Positions 50,213-51,088 of a stretch of DNA of 51,088 bases are shown one piece after another. The notes below the pieces were generated by a model. That model was not told the DNA's origin and did not search any database. It was given only the letters and a program-made list of their open reading frames with translations. The position numbers were made by a program, and so were the translations under genes. Within the stretch, counting starts at the first letter, position 1, and each line of letters begins with the position of its first letter. The stretch is taken from NCBI GenBank assembly GCA_017464225.1, contig JAFUDW010000067.1, positions 1 to 51,088 of the forward strand, read 5' to 3'. The stretch comes from Clostridia bacterium (lineage in GTDB: Bacteria; Bacillota_A; Clostridia; Christensenellales; Aristaeellaceae).

Positions 50213-51004
50213 ATGCTGCAGGTGGAAAATCTGACCAAGGTGTTCAATCGCGGCACGGTCAATGAAAAGATCGCTCTGTCCTCCGTGAGCTTGCGCCTGG
50301 CCCCCGGCGATTTTATTACCGTGATCGGCGGCAACGGCGCGGGAAAATCCACGCTGCTGAACAGCGTGGCGGGCGTTTTCCCAACAGACGGCGGCAAGAT
50401 CATGCTGGACGGCCACGATGTGACCCGTCTCAGCGAGCACAAGCGCGCCCAATATCTGGGGCGGGTATTCCAGGATCCCATGATGGGCACGGCGGCCGAT
50501 ATGAACATTGAAGAAAATCTGGCTCTGGCCTATCGCCGCGGCCAGCGCAGAACGCTCAAGTGGGGGGTATCAAGCGCAGAACGTGCCAAATACAAGGAGC
50601 TATTGCGCGAACTGGATCTGGGACTGGAGAACCGGCTGACCGATAAAGTGGGCCTGCTGTCCGGCGGTCAGCGCCAAGCGCTGACGCTGCTGATGGCTAC
50701 GCTGAAAGCGCCTAAGCTCCTGCTGCTGGACGAGCATACCGCCGCTCTGGATCCCAAAACCGCTGCCAAGGTGCTTTCGCTTACCCAAAAGCTTATCGAG
50801 GAAAACCATCTGACTACGCTGATGGTGACCCACAACATGCACGATGCCATTCGTTTGGGCAATCGTCTGATCATGATGAACGAGGGCAAGATCGCCGTGG
50901 AAATCGCCGGAGAACAGAAACAATCACTGCATCGGGCTGATCTGATCGCGCTATTTGAAAAGAGCGGCGGCGCGCTGGAGAACGACCGGCTGCTTTTGTC
51001 CTGA
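50213..51004 (+). CDS. TrpZ-like ABC transporter ATPase
   Basis: A 263-residue ATPase. Walker A GGNGAGKST (39-47), Q-loop in VFQDPMMGT near 86, signature LLSGGQRQ (148-155), Walker B LLLLDEHTAALD (169-180) and H-loop VTHNMHDA. It powers the permease encoded just upstream (gap of one base). Last gene of the T-box-controlled operon. Confidence 0.93.
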   Translation: MLQVENLTKVFNRGTVNEKIALSSVSLRLAPGDFITVIGGNGAGKSTLLNSVAGVFPTDGGKIMLDGHDVTRLSEHKRAQYLGRVFQDPMMGTAADMNIEENLALAYRRGQRRTLKWGVSSAERAKYKELLRELDLGLENRLTDKVGLLSGGQRQALTLLMATLKAPKLLLLDEHTAALDPKTAAKVLSLTQKLIEENHLTTLMVTHNMHDAIRLGNRLIMMNEGKIAVEIAGEQKQSLHRADLIALFEKSGGALENDRLLLS

Positions 51005-51054
51005 TAAAGCGCTTCTTTTGAACTTTAACATAAAGAATTTGAAAAGGAGAAACG

Positions 51055-51077
51055 ATAAGGGCCTCCGCGGCCCTTAT
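51055..51077 (+). terminator. Hairpin at the end of the TrpXYZ-like operon
   Basis: ATAAGGGCC (51055-51063) and GGCCCTTAT (51069-51077), nine perfect pairs with a five-base loop, 50 bases after the ATPase stop. No T-run is visible before the window ends, so its strength is uncertain. Confidence 0.4.
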
Positions 51078-51088
51078 AATCCTGCGGC

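Overview
The window looks like the chromosome of an anaerobic, probably gut-associated Clostridia-type member of the Bacillota. The signs are strong AGGAGG ribosome sites, frequent GTG/TTG starts, LplB/YtcP sugar permeases without a cognate ATPase, a T-box leader, a FadR-type GntR regulator, a 2-hydroxyacyl-CoA dehydratase activase-type protein, a possible SpoVM peptide and an OadG-type sodium-pump subunit. The exact order cannot be fixed from the sequence. I saw no rRNA, tRNA, CRISPR array, IS element, prophage or replication origin.

Layout. (1) 1-448, minus: the start of a biotin-carrier gene and oadG of a membrane decarboxylase. (2) 795-28469: a large pectin / rhamnogalacturonan-I (RG-I) locus. 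The minus strand carries GH105, an ABC importer (lplB-ytcP-SBP), a polysaccharide deacetylase, oligogalacturonate lyase PL22, acetylesterase CE12, L-rhamnose mutarotase, a TIM-barrel isomerase-like protein, a GH2 enzyme and an AraC regulator. It continues with a second importer (lplB-ytcP-SBP), GH115-like, GH28, GH112 and GH2 enzymes. A divergent plus-strand pair encodes an unknown 217-residue protein and a GH106-like glycosidase. An 18-bp motif in front of three promoters is a candidate AraC operator. No catabolic enzyme here has a signal peptide, so oligosaccharides made elsewhere are probably imported and then broken down inside the cell. (3) 28623-32819, plus: a 1398-residue acyl-CoA dehydratase activase-related protein.

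(4) 32873-38235: a compact operon coding for a GalB-like hydratase, a tripartite tricarboxylate transporter (tctC-tctB-tctA) and a class II RraA/LigK-type pyruvate aldolase. A GntR regulator lies divergently, with palindromic operators over the promoters. I infer uptake, hydration and retro-aldol cleavage of a tricarboxylate-like acid to pyruvate plus oxaloacetate. This is the best candidate for an undescribed pathway in the window. (5) 38248-41487: an SPL-family radical SAM protein, TatD, a small membrane protein, a 28-residue SpoVM-like peptide and a sensor-less histidine kinase coupled to it. (6) 41494-43623: a diguanylate cyclase with four PAS-like repeats. (7) 43873-47734: metF, a separate MetH reactivation protein and metH. 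(8) 47863-51004, plus: a complete T-box leader whose specifier reads UUC (Phe) ahead of a TrpXYZ-like ABC transporter.

A recurring feature is that all four solute-binding protein genes have a GC-rich hairpin just after the stop codon, inside their operons, and structured RNA in front. This suggests RNA-level tuning of binding protein over permease.
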